A DNA stretch of 64,000 nucleotides from Paraburkholderia phenazinium (GCF_900100735.1 NZ_FNCJ01000021.1:62001-126000); one strand, 5' to 3'; counted from the stretch's first letter, positions 53,677 to 63,271 are shown. Numbers and translations are program-made. Notes: generated by a model from the sequence alone, not told the origin.

Positions 53677-54459
53677 ATGAAAAATCTACTCCTGAAACTT
53701 TGCGCGACCGCGCTCGTCGTTACTTCGGCGATTACGGCAAACGTGCGGGCCGCCGAACTGCATGTGATGAGCTCGGGCGGCTTCACCGCCGCCTCCAAGC
53801 TGCTCGGCCCCCAGTTCGAGTCCCGGACGGGCAACACGCTCGATACCGCGCTCGGCCCGTCGATGGGCAAGTCGCCCGAAGCAATTCCGAACCGGCTCGC
53901 GCGCGGCGAGCCCGCCGACGCCGTCATCATGGTCGGTTACGCGCTTGACGAGCTGATCAAGCAAGGCAAGGTCATCCCCGGATCTCGAGTCGAGCTGGCC
54001 GACTCGCGCATCGGCATGGTCGTGCGCGAAGGTGCGGCGAAGCCGGACATCAGCACGGCCGAGGGCCTCAGGCAGGCGCTGCTGCATGCGAAATCGATCG
54101 CTTACTCGGACAGCGCGAGCGGCGTCTATATCGAGCGGGAGTTGTTCAAGAAGCTCGGCATCGACGAGCAGGTGAAGTCGAAGGCCAAGATGGTCCCGCG
54201 GATTCCGGTGGCCTCGGTGGTCGCGAACGGTGATTATGAAATCGGCTTCCAGCAGGTGAGCGAACTGCTGCCCGTCCAGGGCGCAACCTTCGCCGGCAAG
54301 ATTCCTGAGTCCCTGCAGTCCGTCACGCGCTTCGCGGCCGGTATTCCCGTCGGCGCGCAGCATCCGAAGGAAGCGAAGGCGCTGCTCGACTATCTCGCGT
54401 CACCCGACGTGCAAGCGGGAGTGAGAGCGACCGGGCTCGATTCCGTCGCCGCACATTGA
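53677..54459 (+). CDS. ModA-family periplasmic protein, probable aconitate isomerase
   Basis: A signal peptide (MKNLLLKLCATALVVTSAITANVRA) precedes a 235-residue type II binding-protein fold (LHVMSSGGFTAASKLLG, ARGEPADAVIMVGYALDELI, AYSDSASGVYIERELF). Known bacterial aconitate isomerases belong to this ModA-like family and convert trans- to cis-aconitate in the periplasm. No permease or ATPase of a molybdate importer is present, and the neighbours are tri- and dicarboxylate carriers, which favours the isomerase reading over molybdate binding. The assignment rests on memory of family wording and context. Confidence 0.65.
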   Translation: MKNLLLKLCATALVVTSAITANVRAAELHVMSSGGFTAASKLLGPQFESRTGNTLDTALGPSMGKSPEAIPNRLARGEPADAVIMVGYALDELIKQGKVIPGSRVELADSRIGMVVREGAAKPDISTAEGLRQALLHAKSIAYSDSASGVYIERELFKKLGIDEQVKSKAKMVPRIPVASVVANGDYEIGFQQVSELLPVQGATFAGKIPESLQSVTRFAAGIPVGAQHPKEAKALLDYLASPDVQAGVRATGLDSVAAH

Positions 54460-54499
54460 CGCAGCGTCACGGGCAGGCCTGCGCCGGACAGCCTTCCCG

Positions 54500-55807
54500 T
54501 CACGTGGGGGTGTCTGCCGCGGCATCATCGGCGCAGTCCGGGCGGCTGGGTCTGGCCGCGCTGAGCCTCTGCGCGAGACGTGTCCGATCGCACGCACCCT
54601 CCCACATCGAAACGAAGATCACTGCGCAGGCGTTGCTGATCACGCTTGTCAGCGCGCGCGCCTCGGACATGAAGCGGTCGACGCCCACCAGAAGTGCCAC
54701 CCCGGCGACCGGCAGATCGGGAATCACGGTGAGCGTTGCGACGAGCGCGACCAGCCCGCTGCCGGACACACCGGCCGCGCCCTTGGAAGTGAGCAACATG
54801 ACGGCAAGCATCGTCGCGATCTGCGGCGCGGAAAGCGGCACATCGCACGCCTGCGCGATGAACAGCGACGCGAGCGTCAGATAGATCGCAGTGCCGTCGA
54901 GATTGAACGAATAGCCCGCGGGCAGTACGAGCCCCACCACTCCTTTGTCGCAGCCCAGCGACTCCAGCTTGACGATCAGGCGCGGCAGTACGGGCTCAGT
55001 GGACGATGTTGCGAGGACGATCAGCAATTCCTCGCGCAGGTAGCGTAAGAGTCGCCAGAGCGCAAAGCCGTGCAACCGCGCGAGCGGCGCGAGCACCAGC
55101 ACAAGGAAGAGCGCGCATGCGACGTAGAACGACACCATCAGTATGGCGAGCGAGCCGACCGAGCGGATGCCGAAGCGGCCGACCGTGAAAGCCATCGCGC
55201 CGAATGCCCCGAGCGGAGCGAGTCGCATAATCATCGCGAGGACGTGAAAGAGAATCTGGGCGACGCCGTCGATCAGCGCGAGCACCGGCCGGCCGGCGCT
55301 CGGATGCGAACTCAGCGAGAAGCCGAAGAGCAGCGACAGCAGCAGCACCGGCAGCACCTCGCCCTTCTCGAATGCGCCGAGCATCGTCTCCGGGATCAGG
55401 CTTAGCCCGAACTCCACAAGCCCGCGCGCTTGCGTATGCTTCGTATATTGCGCAAGGATGCTCGAATCCAGATGGTGCACGTCGATGTGCATGCCGGCGC
55501 CAGGTCGCAGCACGAACGCGGTGAAGAGCCCGAGCGCGAGCGCGACGGCCGTCAGCAGATAGAAAAGCGCCAGCGCCCGGACGATCGTGCGCCCGATGGC
55601 CTGCCGATTCGCCAGCGACGTGATGCCCGACACGATCGTGCAAAAGACGATTGGCGCGATCATCATCCGCACGAGGCCGACGAACGCATCGCTGAGCGGC
55701 TTGAGCATCGCGCCTGCCGACGGCCAGAAGTGACCGACGGTCATACCGAGCGCCATGGCCAGCAGGACCTGCATGTAGAGCGAATTGAGCGGTCTTGCCA
55801 ACCTCAC
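54500..55807 (-). CDS. dctA: C4-dicarboxylate symporter DctA
   Basis: The 435-residue protein shows the glutamate/dicarboxylate symporter fold, with LATSSTEPVLPRLI (Ser-rich hairpin), GLVLPAGYSFNLDGTAIY and LLTSKGAAGVSGSGLVALVATL, all standard DctA motifs. It takes up fumarate, malate and succinate. It is downstream of a LysR gene on the same strand and convergent with the ModA-like gene (40-bp gap), so this 4.4-kb set handles tri- and dicarboxylates. Confidence 0.92.
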   Translation of the reverse strand: MRLARPLNSLYMQVLLAMALGMTVGHFWPSAGAMLKPLSDAFVGLVRMMIAPIVFCTIVSGITSLANRQAIGRTIVRALALFYLLTAVALALGLFTAFVLRPGAGMHIDVHHLDSSILAQYTKHTQARGLVEFGLSLIPETMLGAFEKGEVLPVLLLSLLFGFSLSSHPSAGRPVLALIDGVAQILFHVLAMIMRLAPLGAFGAMAFTVGRFGIRSVGSLAILMVSFYVACALFLVLVLAPLARLHGFALWRLLRYLREELLIVLATSSTEPVLPRLIVKLESLGCDKGVVGLVLPAGYSFNLDGTAIYLTLASLFIAQACDVPLSAPQIATMLAVMLLTSKGAAGVSGSGLVALVATLTVIPDLPVAGVALLVGVDRFMSEARALTSVISNACAVIFVSMWEGACDRTRLAQRLSAARPSRPDCADDAAADTPT

Positions 55808-55840
55808 GATGCGGCCTTCCTTGTTGTATTCCCAGGAGCG

Positions 55841-56764
55841 TCACGTCGACGCATCGCCGATTGCTACGCCGCCGCGCTTCGCGTCGATGATCGCCCGGTG
55901 AAACTCCTCTGCGGCCGGTGTCAGCGGCCGTCCGCGCCGTTTCACGATTCCCACGCGTCGTTTCACCACCGGTTCGACGAGCGGCACGCTTGTGAGGATA
56001 GGGTGGTCATGTCCGGGCATAGCCATTGATGGCACCGCGGCGACACCGATCCCCGCTTCAACCAGTCCGAGCATGGTCGTGACGTGCCGCGTCTCGCACA
56101 CGCTCGGCGCACGCGGCGCCACGGCTGAGAGCGCCTGGTCGAGCAACAGGCGGTTACCGGAAGTCTTGTCCACGGAAACGTATTCGTGCTCGTACAGCTC
56201 GTTCCAGGTCACGCGCTTCTTGAGCGCGAGGGGATGGTCGCGGCGGCAGGCAGCAACAAACCTCTCCTGCAGCAGCATCTTGAACTCAATATCAGGCTCC
56301 TGGCTGCCCATAAAGCTCACGCCGAAGTCGGCCTCGCCACTGATGACGGCGCCAAGCACCTCATTCGCGCTCGAGTCCAGCAGCTTGACCCTGATGCGCG
56401 GAAACCGGCGATGATAGCTTGCGATGACGTTCGGCAGAAAGTAGTAGGCCACCGAAGGCACGCACGCGATAGTCACACGCCCCAGGCGGCTCGATGAGAC
56501 ATCGCGGATGCCGAGCAGTGCGACGTCGAGATCGTCCAGCAGTTGCTCGGCGCTCGGCGCAAACACGCGGCCGATGGTGGTCAGCGTGACACTGCGCGTG
56601 GTGCGCTCGAACAACCGCACGCCGAGCGCTTCCTCCAGTTTGTCGATCCGGCGACTCAACGCGGGCTGCGAAATGCTGATCGCCTCGGCGGCCTTTCGGA
56701 AGCTTCCCAGCTCCACCACCGCGCGAAACGCCTGCAAGTCGGTCAAATCGAAGTTAATTCCCAC
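55841..56764 (-). CDS. LysR-family transcriptional regulator
   Basis: I use the GTG at 56764, with GGAGG seven bases upstream, giving the standard start GINFDLTDLQAFRAVVELGSF; the frame is open to 56860. The 307-residue protein has the winged helix (SFRKAAEAISISQPALSRRIDKLEEALGVRLFERTTRSV) and an effector domain. It lies 33 bp upstream of dctA on the same strand. It likely responds to a tricarboxylate or dicarboxylate. Confidence 0.88.
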   Translation of the reverse strand: MGINFDLTDLQAFRAVVELGSFRKAAEAISISQPALSRRIDKLEEALGVRLFERTTRSVTLTTIGRVFAPSAEQLLDDLDVALLGIRDVSSSRLGRVTIACVPSVAYYFLPNVIASYHRRFPRIRVKLLDSSANEVLGAVISGEADFGVSFMGSQEPDIEFKMLLQERFVAACRRDHPLALKKRVTWNELYEHEYVSVDKTSGNRLLLDQALSAVAPRAPSVCETRHVTTMLGLVEAGIGVAAVPSMAMPGHDHPILTSVPLVEPVVKRRVGIVKRRGRPLTPAAEEFHRAIIDAKRGGVAIGDAST

Positions 56765-57062
56765 GGGCCAGCCTCCGCATGTCAGATGCCGAGTATTTTG
56801 CATGATTCTGCCGGGACTACGCCGCCGCGATGGCGCGCGTCTATGCAGTCCCTGATCCATACTACGAACCTTGGGTCGTTGGTTTTGAATGATTGATGCA
56901 TCGGGTTATCAATCGTCCTCGTAGTGAGACGGATGCTAGCCATTCGAGCTATTTCCGGCTTTGAGTTCGGGCTACGAACGAGCGCTGAGTTCGATCCACA
57001 GATTGCGAAGAGGCCTGCAACCGGTATATTTGCTCGAATGATGTGAAACAGGAGTCAGAGAG

Positions 57063-57764
57063 ATGGACTTTGATTCGGCAAGTCGAAATCGTAGTGTCGC
57101 TATGCTGTTGACGTTGTCGGGCGGCTTTCTGGACGCATTCACGTATGTCGGGCATGGTGGCGTATTTGCCAACACGATGACGGGGAACGTCGCACTTCTC
57201 GGCATTCAGATAGCCGCAGGACAGTGGGCTCAAGCGGCCCGGCACATCCCTCCCTTGATCGCTTTCGTCTTCGCGGTATTTGTCGTTCATCTTCTGCGCC
57301 TCGATGCCCTCAAGCCATCGATCCGTCGTCCGGCGCTCGTTTGTCTGCTACTCGAGATCGTCTTTTTGGCCGTGGCGGCAAGCGGTCTGCTCGGTGACTT
57401 GGACGCCTGGCTTATCCCCGGCATTTCGTTTGTCGCCACTTTGCAGACGTTATCATTTACGCACGTGGAGAAGCTGACCTATACATCAGTCATGACGACA
57501 GGAAATCTGCGGCGAGCTGCGAAGAAGCTTATGGAGGGCTTTATCCCGAACTACGATAGGGCTGCGTTGCACGATGCGTCACTGCTTGGTATGGCAGGTT
57601 TCTGCTTTTTTGCTGGCGCGGTTTTAGGAGGCGTGAGCACACGGGCGCTGCATGACGGTGCACTCTGGCTTGCGGTGCTACTTCTTGTTGCAGCGCTTCT
57701 ACAGATAGTCCTGCTGGTTCGCCGGCGCGGCGACGAGGCCGCCGCGCAAAGTTCCGGCGAGTGA
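57063..57764 (+). CDS. DUF1275 (YoaK-like) membrane protein
   Basis: The 233-residue protein has about six helices and the DUF1275 features GGFLDAFTYVGHGGVFANTMTGN and TYTSVMTTGNLRRAA. Function is not established for the family. It shares only the general pattern with the copy at 19 kb (different start, AFTYVGHG instead of GFLAVGQ), so the two are not recent duplicates. Confidence 0.85.
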   Translation: MDFDSASRNRSVAMLLTLSGGFLDAFTYVGHGGVFANTMTGNVALLGIQIAAGQWAQAARHIPPLIAFVFAVFVVHLLRLDALKPSIRRPALVCLLLEIVFLAVAASGLLGDLDAWLIPGISFVATLQTLSFTHVEKLTYTSVMTTGNLRRAAKKLMEGFIPNYDRAALHDASLLGMAGFCFFAGAVLGGVSTRALHDGALWLAVLLLVAALLQIVLLVRRRGDEAAAQSSGE

Positions 57765-57809
57765 TGTTAATGTCCGTTAATTATCCTAACGATGTTCACC
57801 GCATTTGCT

Positions 57810-57849
57810 GGCGCAAGAAGCGCCGCGGCCCCCGCCAGATAATGGCGGG
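57810..57849. terminator. possible bidirectional terminator hairpins
   Basis: Two perfect hairpins lie in the convergent gap: GGCGC-AAGAA-GCGCC at 57810-57824 and CCCGCCA-GATAA-TGGCGGG at 57831-57849. Neither is followed by a clear T run, so intrinsic termination is uncertain. Confidence 0.35.
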
Positions 57850-57906
57850 AGGTCAGACTGCCTGTTCTGTCGAAACTAGGGACGTCCTGTCCGGCCAGTT
57901 TGCCGA

Positions 57907-60078
57907 CTATCGCGCGAGCGTCGAGCCGGACGCGGCCACCGCGAAGGCGATCTGCCCCGCGTCTGGTAACTCATCAAGCGTTTCTGGCGCGAGCACGGCT
58001 ACACCATCAGCGGCACGCACGCCCTGTCCCACGGGAAGCACGAAGAGCGGATTGATTTCCGCCTCGACGATCCTGTCTCCGAGTTGCATGGCCATGCGCG
58101 AGAATGAAACGATTGCGTCCACAAGCGCCTCGACGTCGGCGCGAGGCCGTCCACGGAATCCGTCGAGCAGCGGCCACGTTTTCAGTTCGTGGATCATCGC
58201 AAGTGCTTCTTCACGCGCGAGCGGCGCGTCGGGGGACAGCAGTCGCATCGTGGTGTCCTTGAACAGCTCGGCCGTGACGCCGCCCATGCCGAGTAGCAAT
58301 GCGGTGCCGAGCGGATCACGATGAAGACCAAGAATCAGTTCGGTTCCGCCGCTTACCATTTCCTGCACCAGGAAGGCATTTGCCGACACGCCAGTCGCGG
58401 TCTGGACATCATCGCGCATGCGGTTCAGGCGCGAGCCGATCTGGTCGACGTTCAGGCCGACCGCCACGCCACCGACTTCGCTCTTGTGCGTAATCTCACT
58501 CGACAGTAACTTGAGCACGACCTTGCCACCGAGTTCGCGGGCGGCCATTTCAGCTTCCACCACGCTACCCACCGTCCGTTCGCGTACCGACGCCACGCCG
58601 AAGCTTGCGAAGAGCGCTTTAGCCTGTGCTTCATTCAGGGAGCCGGCCGGGAGGTCGATTGTGTCGACTTCCGCTACAGGCGGGCGGTCGTCCGAACGCA
58701 AAGCACTGCGCATGTTTTCACCGTGGGACCACATTGCCGCGAGTGCACTCGTCACGCTTTCCGGCGAGACGAATGCGGGGACGTCCTGTTCGTTCAGCAG
58801 GCGTGTGATTTCCGGCGCATGAGGGCTCACGAAGGCCATTACGGGTTTGTCGCTGCCCGGCAGAGAGTCGCGGATCGCACCAGCCATCAGGTCAGGCATC
58901 GCGAGCCCCGACGATCCGACAATCACGACTACCGCGTCATAGGCTGGGCTATCAAGCAGCGTACGGATTGCGCCGCGCAGAAGATCTGGTTGCAAGCCGG
59001 CCAGCGTCACGTCAATCGGGTTGCGGTCGAGTACCGCATGATCGCCCGTTTGCAATGCGCGCAAGCGCACAGCGGTCGCCTCGTCAGGCGGCGGCGTCTC
59101 GAAGTTCGCCATGCCCAGACTGTCGGCGACGAGCGTGCCGGCACCGCCTGTCGATGTCAGGATGGCGACCCGTTTTCCGGGCAGCGTACGGCGTGTGGCA
59201 AGCGCATGAGGGATGTCGAGCAGGTCTGAGAAGGTCTGCGCGCGAATGATGCCGACCTGCCCGAAGAGCGCGTCATACATCCGGTCGGAACCTGCCATGG
59301 CGCCCGTGTGCGAGACGGCGGAACGGGCGCCGGACTCCGACCGGCCAATCTTGAACACCACGACCGGCTTACCCGCGGCCTGCGCGCGCAATGCGGCGCG
59401 GCGGAACCTGTCCGGATGGCGCAATCCCTCCATGTACAAGGCGATAACAGACGTTGCATCGTCGTCGACGAGATAGTCGACGAAGTCCGCCATGTCGAGG
59501 TCGGCTTCATTGCTGGTCGACACGAGCTTCGACAGGCCGATTCCGCGTGCGGCTGCCCGCGACAGCAACGAACCAAGAATCCCGCCGCTTTGCGACACCA
59601 CACCGATCCCACCGACGGTAAAGCGATCGGTCTCCAATGCGCCGCTTGCCGACAGCGTGATGCGGTCAGTCAGATTGACGAGCCCGATGGTATTCGGCCC
59701 AAGCAGGCGCATGGTTCCAGCCGCTTCGACGAGTTGCGACTGCCGTTGTGCGCCTTCCTGACCAGTCTCCGCGTAGCCGCTTGCCAGAACGATCGCCGCG
59801 CTAGTGCCGCGATCGGCCAGTTCCTTGACCGCAAGATGGGCGCGTTCGGCACCTAGCAGTACGATGCCGACATCGGGCGCATGGGGCAACGACTTCACAT
59901 CGGCATAGCAGCGCAGGCCGTCAATGGTCTCATAGCGCGGATTCACGGGATAGATGTCGCCTTCGAAACCGTGCTTCCTGAGGTAAGCTACCGGTCGACC
60001 GGCAGTCTTCGCCGAGTCCGCCGAGGCGCCGATCACCGCTACGCTCGCAGGGCGCATCAGTCTGGAAATAGCATTCAT
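57907..60078 (-). CDS. ADP-forming acyl-CoA ligase family protein (acetate-CoA ligase type)
   Basis: The 723-residue protein fuses a CoA-binding domain (VAVIGASADSAKTAGRPV), a succinyl-CoA-ligase-like domain with the phospho-His loop (SAVSHTGAMAGSD) and a C-terminal ATP-grasp domain (MVSGGTELILGLHRDP, EINPLFVLP). It makes an acyl-CoA from an acid, ATP and CoA. The ATG at 60078 has GGGAGA upstream; a longer frame runs to 60279. It follows the enoyl-CoA hydratase gene by 17 bp, so the two may activate and then hydrate or cleave an unsaturated acid. Confidence 0.88.
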   Translation of the reverse strand: MNAISRLMRPASVAVIGASADSAKTAGRPVAYLRKHGFEGDIYPVNPRYETIDGLRCYADVKSLPHAPDVGIVLLGAERAHLAVKELADRGTSAAIVLASGYAETGQEGAQRQSQLVEAAGTMRLLGPNTIGLVNLTDRITLSASGALETDRFTVGGIGVVSQSGGILGSLLSRAAARGIGLSKLVSTSNEADLDMADFVDYLVDDDATSVIALYMEGLRHPDRFRRAALRAQAAGKPVVVFKIGRSESGARSAVSHTGAMAGSDRMYDALFGQVGIIRAQTFSDLLDIPHALATRRTLPGKRVAILTSTGGAGTLVADSLGMANFETPPPDEATAVRLRALQTGDHAVLDRNPIDVTLAGLQPDLLRGAIRTLLDSPAYDAVVVIVGSSGLAMPDLMAGAIRDSLPGSDKPVMAFVSPHAPEITRLLNEQDVPAFVSPESVTSALAAMWSHGENMRSALRSDDRPPVAEVDTIDLPAGSLNEAQAKALFASFGVASVRERTVGSVVEAEMAARELGGKVVLKLLSSEITHKSEVGGVAVGLNVDQIGSRLNRMRDDVQTATGVSANAFLVQEMVSGGTELILGLHRDPLGTALLLGMGGVTAELFKDTTMRLLSPDAPLAREEALAMIHELKTWPLLDGFRGRPRADVEALVDAIVSFSRMAMQLGDRIVEAEINPLFVLPVGQGVRAADGVAVLAPETLDELPDAGQIAFAVAASGSTLAR

Positions 60079-60095
60079 GTTGGTCTCCCTGGCGC

Positions 60096-60878
60096 TCATT
60101 TGCTTCTGTTCAGGAACGCGAGTACCGCGTCGCGATGCTCGCCGCTCGTATAACAGACGGCCTGTGCCTGGCTGCCCTGCGCGAATACCTGCGGCGCAGA
60201 GAGCTCGTAGCTCTGGTTGAGAATCGACTTGCCGAGTGCGAGGGCGGTGGGCGAGCCGACGCTCAATTCCGCAGCCCATGCGTGCGCGTCACCCAGGAGA
60301 GCGGCGGGTGCGCTGACCCGATCCGCGATGCCGAGTTGCAACGCTTCTTTTGCATCGACCTTGCGCCCGCTGAAAACAAGCTCCTTGGCACGGGCGAGCC
60401 CCACGCGGCGCGGCAGAAAGTACATGCCGCCACCGTCGGGAATCAGACCGCGCTTGATATAACTCCATGCGAAACTTGCTTCCTCTGACGCGATAACGAA
60501 GTCACACGAGAGTGCCATGTCGGCGCCGAGGCCAGCGGCCGCTCCGTTCACTGCGGCAATAGTCGGTTTGGGCATGGAGTAGAGGAGGTTGACCGTGTGA
60601 TGCACGAGCTGTTGGCGCGACCAGCCGTTGAATGCAATCTCTCCGGCGGGGGCCTGCATGCGCTCAGCCATGCCGCTTACGTCACCGCCCGCGCAGAAGC
60701 CTTTACCGTTGCCCGTCAGGACCACCGCACGCACCTGACGGTCTCGTGACACTTCCTCTAGTGCTGTGACCAGTTCGAGGCGCATCTCGTTGGAGATGGC
60801 GTTGCGTTTTTCCGGACGATTTAGCGTGATCGTGGCGATCCGGGATTCGATGGTGACTTGAATGGTCGATGGGTTCAT
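60096..60878 (-). CDS. enoyl-CoA hydratase/isomerase family protein
   Basis: The 260-residue crotonase fold shows both oxyanion-hole regions, GKGFCAGGDVSG and AAVNGAAAGLGADMALSCDF. At the usual catalytic position the sequence reads SYIKRGLIPDGGGMYFL, so one of the two common acidic residues is an Asp further on. Activity may be hydration, isomerisation or aldol-type cleavage. It is the first gene of a leftward operon facing a divergent MFS gene with paired palindromes between. Confidence 0.88.
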   Translation of the reverse strand: MNPSTIQVTIESRIATITLNRPEKRNAISNEMRLELVTALEEVSRDRQVRAVVLTGNGKGFCAGGDVSGMAERMQAPAGEIAFNGWSRQQLVHHTVNLLYSMPKPTIAAVNGAAAGLGADMALSCDFVIASEEASFAWSYIKRGLIPDGGGMYFLPRRVGLARAKELVFSGRKVDAKEALQLGIADRVSAPAALLGDAHAWAAELSVGSPTALALGKSILNQSYELSAPQVFAQGSQAQAVCYTSGEHRDAVLAFLNRSK

Positions 60879-60964
60879 GCGTGTCTCGATAGGGGAATTG
60901 ACGTCGCGGACTGCTTGATCGCGTTAGTGCAGCTTAGCCGTACATCCTGCCGAAGACATCACTC

Positions 60965-61033
60965 CAATTCCACACAGTGAAACTAACGCGCTGGTCGTTC
61001 GGTCAGCTGCCTCAGTTTCACTGTGTGGAATTG
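60965..61033. promoter_or_regulatory. paired inverted IclR-type operator
   Basis: Two 20-bp arms (60965-60984 and 61014-61033) are exact inverse complements, separated by 29 bp. Each arm holds a near-palindrome, TTCCAC-ACA-GTGAAA and its reverse, a 6-3-6 dyad suited to one dimer. The centre-to-centre distance is 48 bp. The site lies between divergent genes near an IclR gene, so repression or activation by looping is plausible. Confidence 0.6.
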
Positions 61034-61127
61034 AGCTCTTGTCAGCGTCCTTCCGGCGTCGATAATGAATTCAACGCAGGGCACATACACGACGCACCTG
61101 TGACCACTTATAAAGACCGGAGACACC

Positions 61128-62462
61128 ATGCAGGTAGCCCCTTCCAGTTCAATCGATGACAGCGCCACCGGGCAGCCTGAAGCAGAAGGCGTCTACCGGA
61201 AAGTCACCTGGCGGCTATTGCCGTTCCTTTTTGTGTGCTACGTCTTTGCTTATCTGGACCGTGCGAATGTCGGTTTTGCGCACCTCCAGTTCTCAAAAGA
61301 CATTGGCCTCTCGGATGCCGCTTTCGGGCTGGGCGTCGGTCTGTTCTATGTCGGCTACATGCTCTTTGAGGTGCCGAGCAATCTGTGGCTCGCCCGGGTC
61401 GGTGTAAGAAAGACGCTGTTGCGCATCATGGTATTGTGGGGCATCGTCTCAGCGGGCACGGCGTTCGTCCATACTCCCACGCAGTTCTATATCGCTCGGG
61501 TTTTACTGGGCGCAGCCGAAGCAGGCTTTTTCCCGGGCGTCATTCTCTACTTCACCTACTGGTTTCCCGCAGCGCGCCGGGCGCGCGTCACGTCAATCTT
61601 CATGACGGCGATCTGCGTGTCGGGGATCATCAGCGGACCGTTGTCAGGGTGGATACTGAACAGTATGTCGGGCTTATTCGATTACAAGGGCTGGCAATGG
61701 CTGTTTCTGCTCGAAGGCTTGCCATCGGTGGTCGCCGGACTATTCGCTTATGCCTATCTGACCGACCGCCCGGAGCAGGCCACCTGGCTCTCGGACGACG
61801 AAAAGGCGTTTCTGCTTAGCGAGTTGAAGCGCGACGCGCAGACGAAAGCCGGCCGCGCGCACGGTTCGATCTGGGTGGCACTGAAGGAGCCGAAGTTCTA
61901 CTTTCTGACCTTCGCGTATTTCAGCGTACCGTGGGCGAGCATCGTCGTGCATATCTGGGCGCCAAGCGTGATCCAGAAAAGCGGTGTAACAAATTTCTGG
62001 CATATCGGGCTTCTGTCTGCCATTCCTTATGTGGTCGGCGCTGCTGCGATGTACCTGCTCGGGCGCAACTCGGACCGCATGCTGGAGCGGCGGTGGCACT
62101 TTATGGCGAGCGCGCTGATGGCTGCGTTCGGCGTCGCGCTTCTGCCTGCTGCGGCGAATCACGCAGGCGTACTGGTGGCGCTGCTGTGCGTCGCGACTGC
62201 CGGTTATCTCGGCATGTTGTCGCTTTTCTGGACGATCCCGCCAGCTTACCTGTCGAGCACCGTCGCAGCGAGTGGCATTGGTCTCATCAGCAGTCTCGGT
62301 CAGTTCGGCGGCATTTCGGCTCCGACTGTGATCGGCTTTGCGTCGACCCACTTCGGCAGCAGCGCAATGGGCCTGTATGCGGTGTCGGTCGTTTCAATTC
62401 TCGGCGGTCTTGCGGTTGTGCTCGGCATCCCCGCGCGGGCGATCAGCGAACGCCGTGAGTGA
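61128..62462 (+). CDS. MFS transporter, anion:cation symporter (phthalate/tartrate-type)
   Basis: The 444-residue protein has 12 helices and the ACS-family signatures FAYLDRANVGFAHLQF, FEVPSNLWLARVGVRKTL and LLGAAEAGFFPGVILYFTYWFP. Such carriers import organic acids, including aromatic and sugar acids. It probably brings in the acid that the CoA ligase activates. It is 17 bp from the convergent IclR gene. Confidence 0.88.
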   Translation: MQVAPSSSIDDSATGQPEAEGVYRKVTWRLLPFLFVCYVFAYLDRANVGFAHLQFSKDIGLSDAAFGLGVGLFYVGYMLFEVPSNLWLARVGVRKTLLRIMVLWGIVSAGTAFVHTPTQFYIARVLLGAAEAGFFPGVILYFTYWFPAARRARVTSIFMTAICVSGIISGPLSGWILNSMSGLFDYKGWQWLFLLEGLPSVVAGLFAYAYLTDRPEQATWLSDDEKAFLLSELKRDAQTKAGRAHGSIWVALKEPKFYFLTFAYFSVPWASIVVHIWAPSVIQKSGVTNFWHIGLLSAIPYVVGAAAMYLLGRNSDRMLERRWHFMASALMAAFGVALLPAAANHAGVLVALLCVATAGYLGMLSLFWTIPPAYLSSTVAASGIGLISSLGQFGGISAPTVIGFASTHFGSSAMGLYAVSVVSILGGLAVVLGIPARAISERRE

Positions 62463-62479
62463 TGGCGGCATGCAGGCGC

Positions 62480-63271
62480 TTAGCCCTCGAGACGTGCGCA
62501 TTCAGCGGTGATATCGTCGCGCAGGCGCAGCAGCCTCGCCGCCAGTTCACGCACGATGCTGTCCTGAGACGTTGTGGTGCGTACGCTAAAGTTAAGCACA
62601 AGCACCTGGTGTCCCGGGATGACGAGTGGTGTGGCGAGCGCGATGACTTCGGGTTGCCAGCTCGCCACACAGAATCCGTTGCGATGTACTGCTTCGACGG
62701 CGCTGGTGATTTCACGCGCAAGCATTGCCCAGTCATTTCGTCCGCGCCGCTGGAAGGTGTCCATTAGCAGCGTGAAATTCTCCTTCGGCTGCATCGCGAG
62801 ATAGGCCCGGCCGAGTGACGTCAGCTCCATGGGCACGCGTTGCCCTGACACGATGGTACGCAAGGACGCGCGCTGGTTATAGCGGATTGACTCAAGGTAG
62901 ACCATTTCGTGCCGGTCGGCCCCTGCAATCCCGACATTGATGTGCAATTGCTGGGCCGTTTCACGGATAAGTGGGCCTGCGGCACTCAGTACGGTCGACC
63001 CGCTACGCAATGCCTGTGCAAGACTCAGTACCGGCAGGCCAAGCCTGTAGGCCCGGCGCGCCGCATCGTGCTCGAGATAACCTTCCTGCACGAGGGTTCG
63101 CGTCAGACGGCTCACGGTCGCCTTTGGCAAACCGGTTCGTTCGGCCAGATCTCCGTTGCCGAGAAGCGCCGCACCGGGGCCAAACGCGCGAAGCAGTTCG
63201 ATCCCGCGCTCGAGCGAGCGATTCAATCTGGACGGCGTGGCGACCGGTAATGCACCTTTACGATTTGCCAT
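62480..63271 (-). CDS. IclR-family transcriptional regulator
   Basis: The 263-residue protein has an N-terminal winged helix (LLGNGDLAERTGLPKATVSRLTRTLVQEGYLE) and an effector domain with DRHEMVYLESI and the typical LTSLGRAYLA and NGFCVASWQPEVIALATPLV strands. It most likely controls the ligase-hydratase and MFS genes through the paired operator at 60965-61033. Confidence 0.92.
   Translation of the reverse strand: MANRKGALPVATPSRLNRSLERGIELLRAFGPGAALLGNGDLAERTGLPKATVSRLTRTLVQEGYLEHDAARRAYRLGLPVLSLAQALRSGSTVLSAAGPLIRETAQQLHINVGIAGADRHEMVYLESIRYNQRASLRTIVSGQRVPMELTSLGRAYLAMQPKENFTLLMDTFQRRGRNDWAMLAREITSAVEAVHRNGFCVASWQPEVIALATPLVIPGHQVLVLNFSVRTTTSQDSIVRELAARLLRLRDDITAECARLEG

Noticed and set aside
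53677..54459. Molybdate ABC transporter binding protein
   Set aside because: No modB/modC genes nearby and the neighbours are carboxylate carriers; an aconitate-isomerase-like role fits better.
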